In this document: one piece after another, positions 10,711 through 21,905 of the stretch | How the letters are laid out: each line of letters starts with the position of its first letter | How positions within the stretch are numbered: the first letter of the stretch is position 1 | Source: Dichetophora obliterata | Lineage: Eukaryota; Arthropoda; Insecta; Diptera; Sciomyzidae | Reading direction: 5' to 3' | NCBI GenBank assembly: GCA_963920525.1 | Contig: OY986438.1 | Location: forward strand, 129,406,920 to 129,470,919 | Length of the DNA stretch: 64,000 nt | The notes under the pieces: model-generated | What the model saw: only the letters and a program-made list of their open reading frames with translations | The model's database searches: none | Told to the model about the DNA's origin: nothing | Translations under genes and position numbers: made by a program

Positions 10711-11831
10711 CAGAGAACTGCAAAACTCACTTTTTGCTTGATTTAATCATTCACTGAAATTCTTACTCAACTCAACTCACTCAACAAAGCTTAGCCTTGA
10801 ATAAAATCAGCACAACGCTGGCGAACGCGTCCTTCGTGTCAGTTTGAGTTTGAGTTGATCGGCTGATCTAATGACATGTTTGAGCGAACGAGTATTGGCG
10901 TCGTGAGCATGACGCTGCTGTAGGCTTCGTTCGTGTGAGTTCATCGACTGATCGAACTCACATGTTTGAGTGTTGGCGTTGAATAGTATGCGGAATTACA
11001 GTTATATGTTGCAATGCATATGTGTTTCGAAAAGAAATAGATAAATGTAGTTGCTTTAAAAATGTCAAACGACGAAGTTCTTGTGTTGGAATTAATTTCA
11101 AAAAGTGTTTACACATTGTCGCCGCGATGCAAAAGGAGAAGTATAATATGGAGCATATTATCTGAAGTAATTAAGGAGGATGGAGTTATTTTGGAGGGAT
11201 TTTTATACTGCCGAACATGTTCAAAACTTCTCAAATATTCACCAAAGAATTCATCAAACTTAAGCCGTCATAAGAGCTATCAATTACTTATTTATTTATC
11301 TCTTAATATTATTTAATAAGAATTGAAATATTGCCTTCATTTATGCTCTTGTTGTTGAATACAATTTATTTATGTTATTCTTGCTTAATTCTTTGTTTTT
11401 CTTTTTATGTATGTGTATAAAAACATGTAATATGAAAATAAATATTGCTATGTTGCCATAAAAATATTTTGCTTTTGCTTCCATTTGGTTCTGTTTTGCG
11501 TTCTATCTTCCTTTCTGCCAGCATATGAAAAAACTCATACGAGCTGATTTTTTCTCTTTGCATTTCATTCCTGATGAAAATAATCGTTGTTGAGCCGAAC
11601 GAACAAACATCCGAAATATATCGGTACGAAGACGACATAAATCGATGTGTTCGTATGAAGACGACCGATGATTAAAATCATAGAGCCAACACGAAGCACA
11701 TGGTTTGATTGAATTGAACTCAACAGCGAATATGTGCATTCGAGCAAGTTTGATCGCTTGAACGAAGAGGCATGAGTTTTACAGTGTTGATTACGTGTTG
11801 AATAATTTAATGTGAGTTTTGCAGTTCTCTG
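10711..11831 (+). mobile_element. hobo-like hAT element, internally deleted, with perfect ends
   Basis: Perfect 20-bp terminal inverted repeats: CAGAGAACTGCAAAACTCAC at 10711-10730 and its reverse complement at 11812-11831. The first 12 bases equal the known hobo terminus CAGAGAACTGCA. An exact 8-bp target-site duplication GTCTGTAG flanks it (10703-10710 and 11832-11839), as expected for hAT elements and close to the hobo target preference GTnnnnAC. Length is 1121 bp against about 3 kb for complete hobo, so most of the transposase is missing; only an N-terminal BED-finger frame remains. Subterminal direct repeats sharing cacatgtttgag and ttggcgt occur near 10880-10905 and 10955-10982. Intact ends and an unmutated duplication point to a young insertion that could be cross-mobilised if a compatible transposase exists (inference). 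Confidence 0.93.
11062..11316 (+). CDS. BED-type zinc finger fragment of hAT transposase
   Basis: An 84-codon frame inside the hobo-like element. Residues about 27-70 fit a BED finger, the DNA-binding domain at the N-terminus of hAT transposases: an aromatic position (IIWSIL), the Cys pair in LYCRTCSKLL (about residues 49 and 52), then the NLSRH histidine (about residue 69). The last zinc ligand (His/Cys within about five residues) is not evident after RHKSYQ, so the finger may be damaged. No RNase-H catalytic domain or hAT dimerisation domain follows; the element is deleted downstream. If expressed it could only bind DNA, possibly as a repressor, which is inference. Confidence 0.7.
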   Translation: MSNDEVLVLELISKSVYTLSPRCKRRSIIWSILSEVIKEDGVILEGFLYCRTCSKLLKYSPKNSSNLSRHKSYQLLIYLSLNII

Positions 11832-11991
11832 GTCTGTAGCAGGGCCGAAATTGCAATAAAGTTAGCTAATGATGTTTTCCTTTTCATATTGAAAATGTTA
11901 TTGTCATATTGTTGTTGTTTCAATTAAGATGTCTCTGGTTCAATAGCTCTTCATGAGTATAATTTATAATAATTATAACATCCAGCATTTT

Positions 11992-12877
11992 CATTGGCGT
12001 CGGAAGCGGGGGGCATTTGCCCCCCACTTTTTTTGCCAGATAAACAATTTAAAAAGAAAACTTCTAAAGTTATTCAAAATGTCAGTTTTTTTTTTCATAA
12101 GCATGCTTGCGGATAACCATTTTCTTTCTCTGTGTTTGCAAAAAGATAGAGCAAAATGTAGAGTTTCTACTGCAAACCCACCACTTCAGTTTAAAAGCAC
12201 CCTTAAGTATGTAGCTTAATACTGTAATATTGTAATCGAAGCCTTCAACGGAAAAGTGCCTTCTGAACAAAATCTAAAAACAAAACTAGATCTTTATGCA
12301 GATGACTTTGATATGTGAGCGACCTCCACGCTCAACTTAAATTGCTGAAGCAATTGCCTGGCCAAACACCTTCAAATTGTAGTGGCATTGTATCCCAATT
12401 TGCAAAAAATTCGGATACTGTAAAAAAAACTATTAAATGAAGTTGAAAAACTTATTGCTATGCTTTTGACTGTGCCTGCATCAGCAGCTTCATCTGAGCG
12501 TTTTTAGTGCACTAAGACGACTTAAAACGTATCTTCGAGCAACTATGACACAGAAACGACTCACTCATGCATGATGCATTTAAACCATGTAAAGATATAC
12601 CTAGTCTTGCTTTATAAAAGCAACCATTATTTCTTATATTTTCATATTACCATATGAAAGATCCTTTAAAGAATGATCTCTAATATTGAAATTGGAAGAA
12701 CTTTTAAAAATAATGAAATATTAATATTTTTTATATATTTTTATATTTTTTTATTTTAAACTAAAATAAAAAAATTGTGTATTCACATTCATGTTTCTTT
12801 GAAGAAATTTTGGTGAACTTTTTTTGCACCACCATTTGTACTGCCCCCCCAGATGAAATTCGCTTCCGACGCGCTTG
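11992..12877 (+). mobile_element. hAT element, family A copy 1
   Basis: An 8-bp target duplication AGCATTTT (11984-11991 and 12878-12885) is exact. Imperfect inverted ends: CATTGGCGTCGGAAGCG on the left and CAAGCGCGTCGGAAGCG as reverse complement on the right. Just inside both ends are G/C runs (gggggg...cccccc). Length is 886 bp. About 12455-12570 on the plus strand encodes the hAT C-terminal dimerisation region: VPASAASSERF, then after a 1-base deletion SALRRLKTYLRATMTQ. The rest of the transposase is absent, so this is a deleted, non-autonomous copy. A second copy of the same family is at 19945-22252. Confidence 0.9.
12455..12572 (+). pseudogene. hAT transposase dimerisation-domain fragment
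   Basis: This is the C-terminal part of the transposase in family A copy 1. The conserved block SERSFSALRRLKTYLR of hAT dimerisation domains is recognisable but broken by a missing base at gagcgttttt; copy 2 has gagcgttctttt and keeps frame. A stop follows at ctcatgcatga. Confidence 0.85.
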
Positions 12878-12889
12878 AGCATTTTACCT

Positions 12890-13480
12890 AAAATTTGTTC
12901 TTTTTTTTCGTGCGTTCGGACGTTACAAGAAAAGGAAGTCCTTGGGAGACGATCGCACCTCGAAAGACTAAAGGAACAAAGAAATTGCAAACTAAAAAAG
13001 TTTTAAAAAAGGTCAACAACATCTCAAATATCGTATTTAAAGTTAACAATTAAATTTGTTCGGACGTTATGCGTCGGACGTCACACATTTTTCCATTGTA
13101 TTTTAACTGGGTAATTCAGTAATTATGAAAATAAGTAATTAAAAAACAAATTTTAAAAGACAAATTTAATATATTGTGCTTTCCTTGCCTCAACTATTTT
13201 TTCATTATCTGTAGCCAATGTCTTTAATTTTTACTGAAAAAAAAGTTTACGAAACATTTACTATAACTTACGAAAAAAAACTACATTTCATCATCGTAAA
13301 TGAATTATTGCTTAGATGTATAAATTGCTTAGATTAATAAAATTGAAATGTTTCTCTCACGTAATGTCATTAAATAATACGTGTAACATTTCACTGCAAT
13401 ATTTTCAAATTTGAATTTTAACGATTTTTTTTATTACAACAGCTAAAGTATCACAACTCTGGTCCTTTTTATCGGAGTTT
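12890..13480. repeat. Old interspersed repeat X, copy 1
   Basis: The segment from about 13090 to 13385 (phrases gtaattcagtaattatg, cgaaacatttact, taaattgcttagattaataaaa, gtttctctc, cattaaataat) matches 46925-47125 joined to 48355-48475. In copy 2 the match is interrupted by a 1.2-kb insertion. The upstream part carries the motif gttcggacgttac twice plus a variant. I cannot assign the repeat to a class. Confidence 0.65.
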
Positions 13481-15883
13481 TATGCAATTTATATGTTTTA
13501 TTATATAAAGAATAGATATAAAAAAACAATTAAATACAAAATAAAAATAAAAATATTTAAAAAAAACTGCAAGCCTTGTTTTTATTACTTATTTGATTAA
13601 ATATTAAGAAAACTCTTGTTAAACGCTTCTTCAACTATTGGGCTCTTGAGCGAGTTCTAAAAGTTCATCAGTCAGTAACTCTTCAGTGTCAGGCGGAACA
13701 CTTTTTTCATACCTGGGCTAATTTTGACGTAATGTTGATTTTTACTAATTTTTAAGTGATACCGTTAGTTTTATGACATCTGACTTAGTGATGCCATATG
13801 ACATCATTGTCCTTATTGGGTTAATATATACATGGTTCGACCCTGTTTCGGCCGCTGTTCGACCAAAAAGTCTTACAAAAAAAAATGCTGTTTTCTCGCC
13901 TTTCAGTCGCTGTTCGACCAATGTTCGCCCTTAGTAAAAATATTTTAGTTTTACTCAGGCAAGTACAAAAACTCTATGGGCTTCCTAATGGTCTGGTGCA
14001 GTCTCTCTATAGAACGTTTACATGAAAAAGTTTTTGTCAGTAAGCTTTATATAAGAATTGTTTCATACCTCAGGTTTTTTAAACTTTACTGAAGGAAACT
14101 TTTAAAATTATACCAATTTATTCGTTCGAGTGTAGCTAAATTATTACAGTGGTTAATGCCCGAAAGTGAAAAAAAAGTTTAATGTTAGTTTGTTGTTTTT
14201 TTTGAAACATTTAAACTTAAAGCTCTAGTGCAAATGGCAAACTTCCCAAGCGGCCACTCAGCATGTGACCTAGCCACAACTACCACATGCAGCCGCTATT
14301 GCCGCCTCCACCAACACTTAAGACCACTAACGTCCCCGACCCGCCCACTAATGGTTTTGCCATTGAAATTTTCAGCTTAAGGGTCTTTTAAGTTAGTTTT
14401 TTCAAATAAATTTTATCGCTCAAGATCTGCAACACAAACATTTTAAACGAACCAAATTTTATAATCTGTGAAAAAAAAGAAATAAAACAAGAGCAATTTT
14501 TTGCTCCCCAACATGGGCAGAAGCACGTTTTTGTGCGCTATTTCGAAAAGAGTTTATATTTACATCATGTGAGCCCCTGCCAGACATACAAGTTGGTATA
14601 CCTCCCAAGCGCCTGCTAGTGTCAAGCTGCTGCCTAATATTTCAAATGAATTTCAAAAAAGTTCCCTTTTGGAAATTTAACCAACGAAGCAGACGTCATA
14701 CCCATAACCAGGCATGGGTCGCTGCTGCTAAGCTGTGTTGGGAGAAGGTACTCCGACACATTTGCAGCACATGTGAGCAGCTCTCATGGAACAAAAGAGC
14801 TCTAGAGTGAACGCGGAACCAGGAGTTGCCACTTCTGTCTTCTTGGCTGACTGGGTTAAGTAGGATCCTAGTGTGTGCTTCAGTACCTGTTTTTTTGTTG
14901 TATTTTGCTTTTCTATGTTACTGTTTATTTGTTTGTTTGTTTGTTTGCTGTTCTTGTTGACGCTTTAGTTTTTTGTGCGGTGGTTAAAATATATATTTTT
15001 TTTTAAAATTTTTTGGTGCACTTTATTCTTTTTTTTAGAACACTCTGACGTTGTGCTGATAACTCTAGTTGTTCGTTGGCTTCATGTTAAAATGTTGCAA
15101 GTGTTGTTATTTTTACACTGACTGTCATTTGAGTTTTAAAAAGTTGCTATTTTTGACATTTAAAAAATGGTATTTTTAACAATGTGGTGCATTTCATCAT
15201 GAACCATCATCATCATCATCATCATCATCTTTGAGTTTATATTTAAGTGTGTGAGTGAAAGAAAAGCTGTTAAAAGTAATTGGAACGAAACACTTAAGAA
15301 CGTGCCATGGAATTTATTAGATACACACATCGCAACAAAAGAAATGTTTCAGTTAAAATAAACCCATAGCCAGCAACAACAAAAATACATATAAAAATAT
15401 ATATAAAAATAAATACAAAAAGGTGTCAACACAGCTTTGACAGCCACCGCTACACCACGCCAACGCTTGACAATCAAGCGATGAGTTGTCGTTGTTGTTG
15501 TTGTTGGAAGTTATTTACATGCAATGGGTTAACATGTGGTTTTAAGCCGTCAGAATTTTAACGTGTCCTACAAGGAAACTCATTTTATAAATTCTTATAC
15601 GACAAAAAAGTATTTGCATAATTTTATTTTTTTCTTAAAATGCAAGGAACTGTCGAGATGAAAGGCTCGCGAGCGATAGCAACATATTACACTCAAAATA
15701 ATGTTTTAGTAAGGAAAGAGTAATGAAAGATATTTTCCAGCTATTGCTTTTGTTTAATGCGTTTTTCTTTTTCTGAATTTTTGGAATGATTACAAATGTT
15801 AGCTCAAGTGCATTAATAGTTTAATGTAATTGATATTTTTTTGGATTGTTTTTTATATCTGAAAATATCTGCTATTATGTCTA
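13481..15883. other. Gene-free stretch with two complex blocks
   Basis: About 14221-14370 (caaatggcaaacttcccaag... cgtccccgacccgcccacta) and 14560-14880 are distinctly less AT-rich and look like single-copy DNA, but no frame there resembles a known protein. Microsatellites: (TTTG)n at about 14929-14950, (CAT)n at about 15203-15227 and (GTT)n at about 15490-15508. A cluster of ttcgacc repeats lies at 13833-13932. A minus-strand piece at about 13640-13705 reads KSVPPDTEELLTDELLELAQ and may be transposase linker sequence, unproven. Confidence 0.5.
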
Positions 15884-16251
15884 CACGGTTAAAAGTCCTG
15901 GTATAGATTTGAAAACAAGCGAAGTATTACAAAGGTTTTAAATACAAATTTAAATCAGTTAGTTCACGCACTAAAGCTTCACTCAATAATATCAGCGCAG
16001 GTCCACTACGATATCAATTAAACTCATTTAACTTGGTGTTAAAAGAGTTCTGCCTCGTTGAACTAATCTGTAGATTTAATGAATCGATGAAAACAGATTT
16101 ATCCGAACTGGCCAATACCTCAACTTGGTATACACTACAATGATCGGGGAGTCGGAAGGAAGTCTGAATTCCTAGATACAGTTAAAAGACACTCCTCTTC
16201 CTGCCCTGCAAGCTCAGAGCCACTGGTTAATATGTTTTAGCCTACTCCGTG
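15884..16251. mobile_element. Candidate TA-flanked CACGG-ended element
   Basis: TA then CACGGTTAAAAGTCC on the left (15884) and CCGTG then TA on the right (16251). The left end resembles the terminal repeats of the elements at 37865-38492 and 50449-50843, but the right end matches for only about 5-7 bases, so this could be coincidence. Confidence 0.25.
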
Positions 16252-16254
16252 TAG

Positions 16255-18408
16255 TGAGGCTTATATTCTTATTTTTGTCGTTAGGCTATGCGAACGTTGT
16301 AGTTCGTAACAAAAGTTATCTTAGGTAGTCTGTATTTAAATGTGTGTTGAGTAAAGTCAGTTACTTTCTGTGTTTGCTTTAATTTCCGTACCAGAATCAA
16401 GACTACTTTAGCCTCTGGACTATGAGGGTAGTTTCCTCCCTGGCCATTCTAATAAAGGTAAATAAAGTATGACTTTTAGAACATCCGTGAAAGTACATCG
16501 CAAGGCCTGTATCTGCATTCCTATCAAGAATCTAAAATATATAAGTGGACTAGCTGAAACCCGGCGTTTTGCTGCCACGCCTTTAAGGGGCACCTTTTAC
16601 TGGAAAACTACAAGTATTAACAACCACACCAACACCTCATACTTTTGGCCTGTACGAAAGCCGGACACTCCCACACCTGGACGAAACCCGGGCTTACATT
16701 TACCATCAACTAACACTACTCTTTTACACCCATACCAATACCAATTAAATGTTTTCCTGAAGCAGGAACATCATTGCCTGGAAAATTGCCGGGGTCGCCT
16801 TTAGGCGTAATATTGTACTCACCCTGAAAAAAGTAAGAGTCAAGCGCTAAAAATCACACTACAGAAACGTAAGTGCGTCAATTAGACCGTGACACCCTTC
16901 ACAAAGTGAAAAGTCTAACAGTTTGAGAGTCACTCCAACCAACAAATCAAAATCCACTGGAGTAACAGTTTGACAAGCACTGGAATAAATCGAATCCGAC
17001 AAGTTTGAGAATCATTGGAGTAACTAAACAATCTACGTTGTAGAAGCACAGTAATAATCAGTGTCAAGCTTATTGAAGAAAGTTACTCGATGTCTGTATT
17101 GATGACGAAAGCTACTCGCTGCAATGATGACGCAAACCAAAGATTTATCCTCTACCAAAAATCGCTCAACGTGTCCAACAACCTAGCCTACCTCCCATAT
17201 AACACAACATTTTAAAACAATATATTTTGTTTGCGTATTGAAGTTATATCAAAACAACTAACTGCGCTTTAGAGTTGAGTAATTTTTTTTAACAAACTCA
17301 GATTTTCAATATAGCTTTTTGAGCTATTTAAAAAAATAATTTCCAAAAATCCATTTTTGTACGAAACTAAGCCAAACAAAGCTCATTGTTATAAAAAATT
17401 GTGGAACTATTTGAAAAATTTATTATATTATTGAAAATAGAAAAATTATAATATTAAAGTGGTTGCAAAATTTCATAAATTCGTATGAAAAATCATGAAA
17501 ATTAGCATATTTTGATAGAAATAAAACAAATCCAATAAAATATGTGCCGCTTCTTTCAGTTTAGCAAAGTAAATATATTATACAACTAGGGACTGAAAAA
17601 AACTTTTCGCACTTCGTCCTAAAAATATATTTTTTTTTGTTTAAAAAAGGAGTATTACAAAAAACCCATTGCTTAAAAACTCCTCGCACAAAATTCGATT
17701 TAAAATTCTAAACTCTTGCATTATTAAATAAAATAATTTATTTGATTTTCCTTCGACTAAATTTATTTTATGAAATGCGGGAGGAAAACATGAGGAGATA
17801 TTGTGGGGAAACAAGTAGAAATGATGACCCTCTATAGGCATAGCTCACTTCGCAACTGTAATACAATTGAGTAATTATTTAAAGATAAATAAATGACAGT
17901 AGTTAATTAGTACAGGTCAATTTCTCTACATGAAAAACAGTACTTATGCATAACAATGAAATATACCTACTGTTTAATAAAAGAAAGATTTTTACACGCA
18001 ACTTCTCAAGAAATTATCCCTTTTTAAAACAAATTTCATTACGCTCAATTTTAAGTAATGTAAGTAAATATCTGTTAACATAGTTGGAAAACATGAAAAG
18101 AAAAATAAATGATGACAAAACACAATACAACATCAATCTTGATCTACCTTGACAGTTACTTTTTGCCTTAAGTTGTTGCTGGAAGTAGTTGTTTAAAACA
18201 TTACATACTTACAGTCTTGCATTTTAAAATGAACATTTTCATAGAAAATTATATAAAATATTGGAAAAAAGGGTTTAATTATCGAGGTCGCAGTTTCGAG
18301 CAGTAGCACTACATTTTGGGACTAACTAGTCCGGATCGGTAACAAGTGCTAACAAAGAAAATTTCTATTAGAGATTGATTTTATACCCATCTTTAATGTG
18401 TCCATTAA
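16255..18408. other. Gene-free stretch, possible retroelement remnant
   Basis: 16440-17190 is less AT-rich. It contains actagctgaaacccggcgtt (16552-16571), like the start of the repeats at 22680 and 42718. Recurring phrases actggagtaac, cattggagtaac and agtttgaga occur between about 16920 and 17030. A 111-codon frame at 16469-16804 has no recognised domain. From 17200 to 18408 the sequence is AT-rich with nothing identifiable. Confidence 0.4.
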
Positions 18409-18411
18409 TTA

Positions 18412-19743
18412 CACTGTGCATGTCCAAATATCAAACAAGCTGGAGACATATTATTTGAGCATAATTCGAGGACGCTGAATTTAATGTCGTTTACCGTTTT
18501 TGAATCCTTCGGCCCGTTTTCGAGAAATTATAGGTTCAAGGTCAAGTACATGTTGATGCAGTTTTTGTTAGAAAAACTTTTTTCTCATTAACTTAATCGA
18601 CTTCGTGTCAATGAGTGAAACATTAAAAATTAATTGAAAAATTATTTTTTAAAACAGCTAAACCCTTGAAACCCAACTCTTATGGTCCAAATTGATCTCA
18701 GAAATAAAAAAAAAACCCTTTAAACAAAAACAAGTAAGCTTTTTGACGGAAAAATATTCCCCTGATATAGTGGCACTAAATGAAGTTACAAATTAAACCA
18801 AATTAACCATTTTTCTGTGTCCCTAAAACGACCGGAAAGGTATAAAAAATAAGTTTTTCATACATATTTTCCTTTATTTTCTCAGATAGATTGATCTGTT
18901 TCTTTTGCTTCTTCATGTAAATTCCAACAATAAAAAAATGCTTTCTTAGGAGACATTTGTTGGAATTTACATGAAGAAGCAGAAGAAGCACATGAATCTA
19001 TCTGAGAAAATAAAGAAGAATATGTATGAAAAACTTATTTTTAATACCTTTCAGGTCGTTTTAGGGACACAGAAGGTTAGCCAATTTGGTTTAATTTGTA
19101 ATTTCATTTAGCGCCACTATATCAGGGGAATACTTTTCCGTAAAAAAGCTTATTTGTTTTGGTTTGAAAAAAACTTTTATATGAAGAAAAGGGTTTTTTG
19201 ATTTATGAGGTCAATTTTGACCATAAGAGTTCGGTTTCAAGGGCTAAGCTGTTTTAAGAAATTATTTTCCAGGTAATTCTTACATCCCTGTTCTGGCAAA
19301 TTAACAAATTGTAAACCAGTATTTTTAATATTTCAATCTGTTTGTTGTAATTTTTTGATTTCAAAACAAAATTTGTAGCTCAAAAATAATGAATTTTGTT
19401 AAAAATTGTCAACTGCTTTTCAGTTATTGACAATTTCATTCAAAAATTTCGTTTTTTGTGCTTGAAATTTTGTTTTGAAAACAACAAACATATAGAAGTA
19501 TAAAAATACTGGTTAACAATTGCCTGAAAAGGGCTGTAAATGTTTCACTCATTGACATGAAGTCGATAAAGTTATCGAGAAAAACGTTTTTCTAACAAAA
19601 ACTGCATTAACATTTACTTGACCTTGTCAATTTCTCGAAAACGGGCCGAAGAATTAAAAAACGGTAAACGCCATTAAATTCAGCGTCCTCGAATTATCCT
19701 GAAATGATATGTCCCTAGCTTGTTTGCAAAAACATGCATAGTG
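18412..19743. mobile_element. 1.33-kb foldback element with CACTG ends
   Basis: The element is a giant inverted repeat. Left arm 18412-18929, spacer of 28 bp, right arm 18958-19743. Ends are CACTGTGCATG (left) and CATGCATAGTG (right), with TTA on both sides (18409-18411 and 19744-19746). CACTR termini with a 3-bp target duplication are the known pattern of CACTA/EnSpm elements; the class call is inference because nothing is encoded. The right arm has an extra segment of about 260 bp (19270-19530), itself an inverted repeat around ttgacaatt... (both halves contain ttttgaaa/tttcaaaa and accagtattttt). Arms match well but not perfectly. Confidence 0.85.
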
Positions 19744-20275
19744 TTATTAATAAAAACTGAACTGCATATAATTTCTTATATTAACGAAAGCAGATATAAA
19801 ATATAATATATATTATTTCAAAATATGTTTTAAAACACATTGTTAAACTTAAGGTTTTAATTATTAAAACTGTCAAATTTTATGCACTGTTACTATATAG
19901 CCAATATAAAATATATTGCCAGAAAAGAAACCATTGTGCGTCGTCATTGTCGTAGCAAGAAGTGGGAAAGGGGTGGGGGGCAGTTGCTCCCGCTTATTTA
20001 GCTAGATAAACAATTTAAAAAGAAAACTTCAAAAGTTATTCAAAATATCAGTTTTTTTTTACAATGATAATATTTTTGTATTATATATTTTGCTCATTTA
20101 CCTCTCTTTTTCATAAATATGCTTTCGGATAACCATTTTCTTTCACTGTTTCAAAAAAGATAGGACAAAATGTAGAGTTTCTACTGCAATTCCAATTTGA
20201 AAAAAATTCGGATACACTGAAAAAACTATTAAATGAAGTTGAAAAACTTGTTGCTTTGGTTTTGCTTAGTGCACT

Positions 20276-20461
20276 GAGCGTTCTTTTAGTGCACTAAGAC
20301 GCCTTAAAACGTATCTTCGAGCAACTATGAAACAGAAACGACTCATTCATGCGGCACTTATATACATTCATAAAGATAAAACCGAAGAATTGAATTCGAT
20401 GGAGGTGGTGAAAGAGTTTGTTTCTCGCAAGGACAGAAAGAAACATTTTGGAAGAATTTAA
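20276..20461 (+). pseudogene. hAT transposase C-terminus, 61 codons in frame
   Basis: Reading from ERSFSALRRLKTYLRATMKQ through KDKTEELNSMEVVKEFV to DRKKHFGRI and a stop. This is the hAT dimerisation region and natural C-terminus (known family feature). It is uninterrupted here, unlike copy 1 at 12455, but no start codon or catalytic domain precedes it, so it is a residue of the transposase and not a working gene. Confidence 0.88.
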
Positions 20462-20929
20462 ATTGATATAACTTTTTGTACCTTATTGCATTTAAACCAT
20501 GTAAAGATGTACTTAGTCTTGCTTTGTAAAAGCAACAATTATTTATTATATTTTCATATTACCATATCAAAGATCCTTTAAAAAAATTATCTCTAATATC
20601 GAAATTGAAAACACGGTTGCCACTTTGGTAAAATTGTACCAAAATTGGTACATTTATTTTAATTTGGTACCTTGGTATATTTTTTTCCGAGTTGGTACAT
20701 TTTGTAAAAGATTTACAATTTAACAACTTGTTACAATGTTACAAAAAGCGAAATTTGGTAGCACTGGAGAAATGTTCAGACTTATGTTTAGTGGAACTTT
20801 CATTGCATTAAGTTTTAAAAGTTGAAAGCTTACAAGCATTTTTTGTCATATATATTAAAAATCGCATTTTTTGAGACATTTTTTGAGACTTGAGGACTTT
20901 TTGTGAGAATTTCCACTAAAGCAGAAAAA

Positions 20930-21402
20930 TATCTCCAATCAGAAAATTTTTCTCTTATTACCAAAGATATCCTAAAACAAATTAAAGACAAGTTCGATTT
21001 AGGTAAAGAAGATCTAAATGTTTTGAATATAATAACATCTTCACAAGTTATGTCAGAAAACAAAATTTCTTTATTACCATAATTCAATAATTCATATTGA
21101 AATATCATCTCATAGAATGCTACCCTGACGTTATTGTGACTCAGAGGAATCTTGTTCAGGTTTCAAATATTAGTTTTTAAAATTGTAATGACGTTGGGAA
21201 AAAATATGGGTATTTTGAGAAGAAGTCTGGGTCGTGAAGAATGGATTGGGGGAATTTGTTTTAATGATTTTATCAATTTTGTAAATAGTCTGATGTGCCT
21301 TCCACACAGCTCAGCAGCTGCTGAACCAATATTTTTTTATTTTAGCCTGATTAACACTCAGCTAAGAAATAAATTGGAATATAAAACAGTTAACAACATC
21401 TA
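20930..21402 (+). pseudogene. hAT transposase fragment (dimerisation domain)
   Basis: The last 120 bases read LMCLPHSSAAAEPIFFYFSL followed by INTQLRNKLEYKTVNNI. The LPHSSAAxERxFSxxNLIKTxxRNxLxxxTVNxL block is characteristic of hAT dimerisation domains; here the Arg/Ser positions have changed (EPIFFYFS). Upstream (about 20930-21080) is AEKYLQSENFSLITKDILKQ-like sequence, consistent with a transposase but broken by stops and frameshifts. The reading frame is dead. Confidence 0.8.
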
Positions 21403-21514
21403 GCTCTCTAAAAAATTGTGTGTCGAACGCAATGAATCTCTTTATATTTAGCCAGCAAAATAACTATTTTGATGTATTTAGTATTTTGTTAATAGCGTAT
21501 AACATAACTTAATA

Positions 21515-21905
21515 AGGGTTCTCATCTAAGCATGTAAACATGTATAGCATTTAAACTTTTGATGGGCGATAAAGTGTAAATAGCGTAAATGTCGACAAAA
21601 TGGCGGCTGGGGCTGCGACAACATTATGACTTTTTTAATTTCAAACCTTCTAAAAACCTTCACCAACATAGAAAAATAAATAAAACGTGTTCATATTTAC
21701 TTCAACTACTTTAAATGTGTAATGATTTGCGCCAAAGGCAACCCTCATTCACACACGTAGATTGACATGCTAGTTTACACTACAAAATAGGCTCGGAAAT
21801 GATGTAAACTCACGCCCATACAAATTTTGACAGATAGTTTACGCGCATGTAAGTTCACAAGGTTTACAATGTTTACGGGACAGTTACATTCTTAGATGAG
21901 AACCT
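21515..21905. mobile_element. TA-flanked MITE family T, copy 1
   Basis: Inverted ends AGGGTTCTCATCTAAGCATG and the complementary ...cttagatgagaacct, next to TA on both sides (taata at 21510-21514 and 21906-21910). 391 bp, no coding capacity. Nearly the same sequence lies in the opposite orientation at 28840-29226. TA targets suggest a Tc1/mariner-dependent MITE (inference). It is the youngest layer in a three-deep nest. Confidence 0.88.

Larger units (their letters stand above)
10456..11921 (+). mobile_element. tRNA-derived SINE copy (right), split by a hobo-like element
   Basis: The copy runs 10456-10710 and resumes at 11840-11921, interrupted by the hAT element between. The tRNA-like core lies at about 10607-10683 with a perfect B box GGTTCGATCC at 10661-10670. 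After the insertion it continues cagggccgaaattgcaataaag and ttttccttttcatattgaaa, matching the uninterrupted left copy. The tRNA-like core sits mid-element instead of at the 5' end, which is unusual for a SINE and suggests a composite. Confidence 0.8.

Noticed and set aside
13640..13705. Transposase linker reading PPDTEELLTDELLELAQEP on the minus strand
   Set aside because: Acidic linkers of this type occur in several transposase families, but the fragment is short, bounded by stops and has no accompanying domain.
16552..16600. Third copy of the CTAGCTGAACCCGG repeat
   Set aside because: Only about 20 bases match (ctagctgaaacccggcg); the body and tail are absent.
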